From Physcomitrium patens (taxonomy: Eukaryota; Streptophyta; Bryopsida; Funariales; Funariaceae): a DNA stretch of 64,000 nucleotides. The stretch lies in NCBI RefSeq assembly GCF_000002425.4, contig NC_037254.1, positions 21,112,115-21,176,114 on the forward strand. Reading direction: 5' to 3'. How positions within the stretch are numbered: the stretch's first letter is position 1; every line of letters starts with the position of its first letter. This document shows positions 58,132-64,000 of this stretch, in pieces. Below the pieces are notes generated by a model. It searched no databases. It worked only from the letters and a program-made list of their open reading frames with translations, and was not told the DNA's origin. Both the position numbers and the translations under genes were made by a program.

Positions 58132-58998
58132 TTAGCATTCGCCATGATCGCAAGGTAGTGGGAAGAGAGAGCGGAATGAGAGGTACCCCTTCAGACATTC
58201 CACACGCTTGGCATCTTGAGGACAATGCGAAGAAGCCAGCAATGACTCGAAGAGTTCACTCTTTCTAAGCTGAGGAGCTTCCCTGATATATTCCGCGTGA
58301 ACCACATCAGGTTCCAATTCATGGATGTGTGGTTTTACTATCTCAACACGGCGGTGCATGCAAACGGGCAGGGCTCTCTGGCACAACTGTCCGTATCGAA
58401 TAAGAATTTGAAGAAATGTCGTCAACTGCGCGGCGGCAGAGCAAAGAGCTAGGGTGTAGTCAATGAGAGGAGAAGCAGTCCTTCATTATCGTTTTATGGA
58501 AGTGGAACAATTCTGCTCTATCGCCTGCTCATCACCAAAATGGTGCACAAATAGAGACGCCTCGAGCACAAGAACCTTTCCACGATCAGGACAAACGATC
58601 CAAGGAAGATTCAGTTTCCCTGCATAATGAGGATCGTGATTCTCAAGCCAATAATCTTTACAAGACGATTAATCCTGGATGAGCTCAATGCAAGAAACAC
58701 TTTTCACTCAAATCGTGCAGGAGATGGCAACAATGTCTCAGGTCTCAAGAACCATTCAGAGGATTCGAAAACCTCGCAGCTGCGCTCTAACAACAATTCA
58801 CCAGGATTTCTATCATCAGTGCGACGCCTACCTCAATCTTCGTCAGAGACGAGTCTTGCACCTCCAATAACGCTACACTCCTCTATCTCTCTTGTTAGCT
58901 CTCTCTCTCACACTAATCCACCTCTCGCTCGACTGCTCACCACTACATCACCTCTCCACACAATCCAACTCCAGGGAACTACACATCCGCACTTCTGA
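58132..58998. other. Ambiguous coding-like region, both strands open
   Basis: The plus strand has a disordered-looking frame (AHHQNGAQIETPRAQEPFHD ... NNLYKTINPG, about 58530-58680) that ends in TGA. It could continue one frame over (LNARNTFHSNRAGDGNNVSG ... SVRRLPQSSSETSLAPPITL, 58627-58998). The minus strand has 97 codons open at 58132-58425 (MTTFLQILIRYGQLCQRALP). No family is recognised on either strand, and the region may be the 5' end or promoter of the minus-strand MIP1-like gene. Confidence 0.25.
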
Positions 58999-59423
58999 AA
59001 CGAAGCATGAAAATAAACCTCCTGGCCTCTACAGACCTCGTCACACCGCGCCAAGAACCGCAAGCAGACAAACTTTTACGTCTCGACCAAGTTGGTTGAA
59101 AAACGCCCCCTGAAAAGACGTGCCGCGCGACCAAAGCAGGTGACACAAATAATAGCATTGGCGTTGGAAGTCTTCACGACTCCAATACACTCCAAAAAAC
59201 AAAGACGACCGGCCATGTCAACCGTGGACCTGTTTACGGTGGAGCCAAATGCGCAGAGAACTGCGGATCCCTCCCCTTGCCACCCTCCCTTCTCACTGGA
59301 GAGGAGCCATTTCAAATTTCACTCGCTGTGAAAAAGTCTTCACAGCGCGGAGAAAAAAACTACTGGAAAACAATTTCACTCAGCACCTTCCTCCCTTGCA
59401 TCAGCCACGCTCACCACAACAGA

Positions 59424-59725
59424 ATCACGCGTAGGCTCACACGATCCGAGAATCCCAATCGAAGGATATCATCAATGGGGAGAACTCGACGCAGCTCACG
59501 GAATTATTTACTTGCTCGTTTACTGCGCGGATGCTTTTGTTCGATTCCCTGCAGCAGCTCGAAGCACGCATTGCTCGTCTTCGTGCTTTCATCGCAATGG
59601 TGTCCACTTCGACGACGGTGAACAAAGCCACGAAGCCCATTTTCCTTCAGGGTTCACCAAATCCTAATTCTTCGTCTTCTTTCCTTACGTTTTTTCCGAT
59701 GGTGGCTCTAATTGCATACCAATGA
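59424..59725 (+). other. Short possible coding stretch
   Basis: A plus-strand frame reads RESQSKDIINGENSTQLTEL, then MLLFDSLQQLEARIARLRAF and IAMVSTSTTVNKATKPIFLQ, ending at 59725. A helical LQQLEARIARLRAFI piece and a possible acceptor (CGCGTAG, about 59423) make it plausible, but no family or partner exon was recognised. The minus strand is also open here (59437-59640). Confidence 0.25.
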
Positions 59726-62700
59726 ACTCCCCAATCTTCATTAACCAATGGGATGATACTTATGTGCACAAAAAGAGTTTGATTAAGGAATGGATTAGTT
59801 CATATGTTTGAAGTGATTTTTGGGTTTAGGAATGTCACAATATGTGATTAGATAATAGAGGGTTTTCTATTTATTGCCTTGTAAATCAAAGGCAGTAAGT
59901 AGACGCAACAACAATGTGGACTTTGCCCAAATTCTTTCTAAATTGAAGGTCAATTTCAAATATTTGTCTTCTAGGAATTCTTGGTATCCAATATGCTTTT
60001 GTTTGACGATAAATTCTTGGTATCCAATAGTGTGTAGTGTCTACTAATAGTGTATATTTTTTTGGTAAGTAATGAAAAATAGACATCTCTAAGTCTTGTA
60101 CACAGAAATGTCAAATACTACATTTAACATACAAGTAGCCCTACAATGCACGTGAATGTAGTTAAATAGTAATTTAATCATATTCATATACTTTTTTTAA
60201 TCAAATGTTTTGTATTCTATTTGAGAATTCGCTCCTATAATTGTTCGTACTCCAGTGTAACAATGGGTGCGTTTTCAGTTTAAAATAAGAAATAAAAACA
60301 GAATAATAATCGATTTTATGTTATTTCAAAAAGATCTGATACTATATCGAGACATGAGAAGGGGCCAACTCAGCATTGACCCCTCCAGCTGGGCAAATTG
60401 GAGCATCCAGGTCAGCAGGCGCGGAATATACCCACAATACCGCATATTACTGTATATACCTAATATTCCGTTTTGCTTTGTATGATTAGCTGCCTCATGA
60501 CAGGTTTGGATCATGTAATCTAACCCCTCTAAATTGAACGGGAATCACTTCCTCTACCAAAAATTAACAAACTTAGCAATTGTTAATTTTGAGCTGGTGC
60601 TCGATTTTTAAAATAGCTAGGAAAATCTTAATAAAGTTAATAATAATCCCTTGGGATTTATTATTACCATTATTCTATATTATCTCATGGCATTCGACTA
60701 GTTCTCTTCCTCTTCTTCTTCTTTTTGCTGTGGTGTTGCTTTTCATTGATTTCACATTTGCCACGATTCAAGAGGACATTTAGGGATACTTCGGAAAACA
60801 CTCATGCCAATAAGATGGTATGAAACTTTAACTTTCTGGCAAAAAAAAACTTTTGATCAGCAAAGCTTACGGAGTGTTGCTGCTTGGGAACGAAGCGGGG
60901 GGACGGGAACGTATAGGGAACGTGGAGCATGTTCCCCTGCACCTGAAAAGAGGCCCTCGGTTTTGGCGAAGGCGGGTGACCCCGAGAAATGAGAGGGCCA
61001 GTGTGGATGATCTACTGGTGACCGGAGACTAGAACCCGCTTTCCACTTTCCCCCCTATTGATGCCGTTTTATATAGAGTGTGGTTCTATAGTATGGGTCC
61101 ATGGGCCAGGAGACCTGGCCCATGGACCCGCCAAAAAGATTCCGGCATTGCGTGGCCAGGGAGGGTTGGGGAGAGCGGGAAACTGCTTCCGAATCTCCAG
61201 ACTACCGCGGTAGAACGAAGCGCGGGGAACTATGGGGAACGACAGGAGAACGGGAGGTGAAATGTCCAACTCAGAATTGGGCTCCCCGACCCATAACTGC
61301 CAACTTTAGTTATCCTTTTACTTTTTGCCATTCCCCCTTCTTTTCCTTTTGTCATACTTTCCTTTTGGCTTTTTCTGTTATATGTGCTTGAATTGCTGAT
61401 GCCTTGACAGTCGGAGCATTCATGACATGTTGCCTTTTGCAAAGCTCACATCTTCCTCTCTTTCTGAGTTGTGGGCAGATATCTCTATATCCCTGGTAAA
61501 TGTATGTGATACATATGTGTATGTAGTTTAAATAGTGTTCAATTTCTTAAAAAAATCCGGATCTCCAATCAAGGATCTATTTCAACATTCTCGCATTATT
61601 TCCTAAATGTGTTTCAAGGATGGGGTTGGAATATGTAAAGCCCATCTGAATTCATATTCAACTTTTTGCAAACTATAACTTGGTAAATTTTGAATCATGC
61701 ATGCATAGTGCAATTTGTTAGAAATCAAGTATTTTCCCATTACATTCATGTTTTAATAAACATCATCAATCTTCTGTTATAAAGTTTTGGAGAAAAATTG
61801 CACACACCTCTATGTTTGGGATGAGGGAATAACTGTTGATGTTAATATCATTTCAGTCATTAAGCATAAAAATGTGATTTGGATCTTTGAATTATGGAGT
61901 GTGTAAACTCATAGCATTCAGTTTTGAAGTATATTGGACAATTAATGTAATTGATTAGATACAAATTTGAAAACATCACTATTATCATTCTATGAGTGTA
62001 CACAGAGCATACTTTTGCTATAATACCCATTTTAATATTTTTGTTCAATTTAGGGTACATTCAAAGCTTGTCATATGACAGAACAAATGTAATTATTTGA
62101 CACACAAAAGTTAGGTTCAATTCATGAAATTTAATTTGAAATATTATGAATAAAAAACGTTTGATTGATTGTTTATTTGTTTTTTAAGTCAAAAGGATAA
62201 ATGTGAAAAAAGAAGAAGGTAAATAAAAAGAAAGTGTTTAAGAGAAGGTTTGATCATTATGGATTGCCATGCATTGAACTGTCTTCCTAAAAATTAACAT
62301 CAAGAGGATTAACTTGAATATTTATATAATAAATAAAGTATAAAAGGTTTCTAAAGGAAAAAAGTCTCACAATAAACAAAACAGGATTAAAAATATCTGC
62401 AAAAATATAGTACTAAATGACCACACCAAAATCGAATTGTAAAATATTCAATTTTTTTGTAATACCTAACAAAATTATAAATATAAATGAAAAAAAAAGA
62501 AAAAACGAGCAAGAAATTTTACAACAATCATCAATTGAAAAAAATTGCACTTAATTTTATTATCTCATACATGAGCCAGGAAATAATCTATCCTTCCATC
62601 TATTTTTGGTCGTATATCATGCTCTTTTTTTCAACATTCTTCTTCACAAACAGCATTACGAATATCCTACATTGTGTAGGGAAGTAGTGGAAATAAATAA

Positions 62701-63055
62701 AGAGGGGTATAATACAAAGAGAGAGCTTTCAAAAATTTGAATGCATGAAATATTTGTGTGTATAAATTATTTTCAAATCATTCTTTCACACCACATTGTG
62801 TATGTTCATACAATATGTTCAGTAAATATAATGAATATAATGTTCATTTTCTTTATTTTTACTACAAATCCATGACACAATTCCATGCAGAACCGTCGCA
62901 ATCAGACTTCACCACCCAACCACGACGGCCACGTCATCCCAATGCCACGTCGGACTCTTCACCTGTTCCTCGATCGCACTCACGTCCCTCTCCCAGGAAG
63001 TTCACGATCCACGCGTGATTTCCTTTTTGTCCCGTTCACACCAGGATTCACGAAT
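59726..63055. other. Spacer with a GC-rich patch and a strong hairpin
   Basis: AT-rich sequence except 60880-61270, a GC-richer patch with repeated GGGAACG/GAACGAAGCG motifs and a perfect 16-bp inverted repeat. No credible gene. Short ORFs at 60580-60783 and 61101-61391 have no support. Confidence 0.5.
61095..61129 (+). repeat. Perfect 16-bp inverted repeat, 3-nt loop
   Basis: Arms GGGTCCATGGGCCAGG (61095-61110) and CCTGGCCCATGGACCC (61114-61129), loop AGA. GC-rich in an AT-rich region and without any mismatch. Confidence 0.9.
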
Positions 63056-63327
63056 ATGGCGCCACTGCTCCGGATTCGTTTGTCCCTTCCTGAGCTGGCA
63101 GTTTTGGCTTTCGTGGCCTCCCTCCGGTGTGAAAAGGTACATATCTGCAGCATCTACGAAGCACCGCCGAAGCGGCCACAAAGTCTCCTATTTTTACCAC
63201 TATTTACCACAAACAGCTGGTTTCTTTTACCGGTGGGGTTAATCCGAGTTTGCGGGAAGAGGTGCTTGCCTTGGAAGGGGCGTCGGAGAATCTGGACCCC
63301 AGCGACCGTTCGATTGGGCCCGATATT
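63056..63327 (+). CDS. 5' exons of an unrecognised gene (continues right)
   Basis: Proposed exon 1 63056-63136 (MAPLLRIRLSLPELAVLAFV, then ASLRCEK) and exon 2 63217-63327 (LVSFTGGVNPSLREEVLALE, then GASENLDPSDRSIGPDI). Donor AAG|GTACAT, acceptor AAACAG, an 80-bp intron in phase 0. The second donor (ATT|GTAATC) is weak; without it the frame ends at a TAG near 63353. The N-terminus looks like a signal anchor or signal peptide (Leu/Ala/Val-rich 8-23), followed by an acidic segment. The remaining 640 bp of the window show no clear further exon, so the rest probably lies beyond the right edge. Family not recognised. Confidence 0.45.
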
Positions 63328-64000
63328 GTAATCTGGATTCTCGTCATTTGTTTATAGTAAACGTATGTTAATATTCGCATTTTCTCTTATTTCATTGCTA
63401 TGTTTGTATTTTCTTCATGGAATTCATGCAAATTTTGTGTGTGAGGTTATTTTATTTTTGGTTGTTTTTGTGTGTTAAGAAGCCATGTTGTGGTACTCTA
63501 CAGTTCCATATCATGACCTTATACTACCTAGAGTTAATTAAGTGTTTTATCATCCAAGTTTTGTCTTGTTTCTTGAGGAGAGTTGTTTGTGTTTTGGATG
63601 TATTTCTAATTTCCTCTTTATGGTTTTCCAACTAATTTTCTAGTATTCTATTAGATCCCTCTTAGAAGAGATTTTAAATGGAAAAATAACTTGTTTCCAT
63701 GGCAAAGTTTTCAAAGGCTTCTACTCCCAACGATTAGACATAAATTTATATAATCACAAGAGGTGATCCAATCCCAAATTTTACAAGTTTGATGACACTT
63801 CCTAATTTTGTGATAGTCTTTGGCTTTTTGGCTTTTAAGGAGAATGCAAGACACATTGAAAATCAATACTTGGACTAACACACCCTCATTATATGTTAAC
63901 AACCATTCCTTTGTGCCATACAAGTGAAAGAAACATTGCCTCTTTGCAAGTGCAAGATTTAGACTAAAAATCATTCCACTTAAAACGAAAAGTCATAGTC
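63328..64000. other. Probable intron or spacer at right edge
   Basis: AT-rich, T-rich sequence with no recognised exon. Probably the large intron following the exons at 63056-63327, or intergenic. Confidence 0.4.

Noticed and set aside
1..64000. tRNA or rRNA genes, CRISPR arrays
   Set aside because: None seen. The 22-bp satellite has no unique spacers and is eukaryotic tandem DNA, not CRISPR.

Overview
The window looks like nuclear DNA of a land plant, most likely a bryophyte and probably a moss. The genes are plant-type with short GT-AG introns: a LigB/DODA dioxygenase, a PHT1 phosphate transporter, a UTR1-type nucleotide-sugar transporter and a MIP1-zipper protein. They sit as GC-richer islands in very AT-rich DNA full of LTR retrotransposons. 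The species is inferred; no marker gene fixes it.

Layout. 1-1535 is a 22-bp satellite that runs off the left edge. 1572-3630 holds a small two-exon membrane-protein gene plus a second small ORF. A second copy of this block lies inverted at 26500-28653, with its first exon destroyed. Between the two copies (3.6-26.5 kb) is a retrotransposon nest. It contains an old gag-only-looking LTR element (about 7.7-11.65 kb) and a decayed Ty1/copia element (11935-25982). The copia element is interrupted by a young Ty3/gypsy chromovirus (14311-20698; 561-bp LTRs with 6 differences; target duplication CCTAC) and by an unrelated ~2.2-kb LTR-like insertion (about 22363-24535). A second, heavily decayed chromovirus lies at 29748-35067.

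The right half is genic: DODA-like dioxygenase (36622-38390, +), PHT1 phosphate transporter (44906-46738, +), UTR1-type transporter (48367-50170, +, seven exons), MIP1-zipper protein (53543-56358, -, incomplete) and the first exons of an unrecognised gene (63056-63327, +). These genes show no shared pathway; they are ordinary neighbours separated by AT-rich spacers.

Most notable points. (1) The young chromovirus carries an additional ~140-residue ORF between the chromodomain and the polypurine tract; its decayed relative in the same window has no room for it. (2) Old elements show strong C-to-T / G-to-A decay. The two copia LTRs differ in how decayed they are, which places an edge of the decayed block near 25.86 kb. 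(3) The inverted gene pair shows an abrupt identity change between exon 1 and exon 2. (4) The satellite is made of palindromic 22-mers and stops about 40 bp before a start codon.

All exon structures were read by eye from frame continuity and splice-site fit; no alignment or expression data were available.
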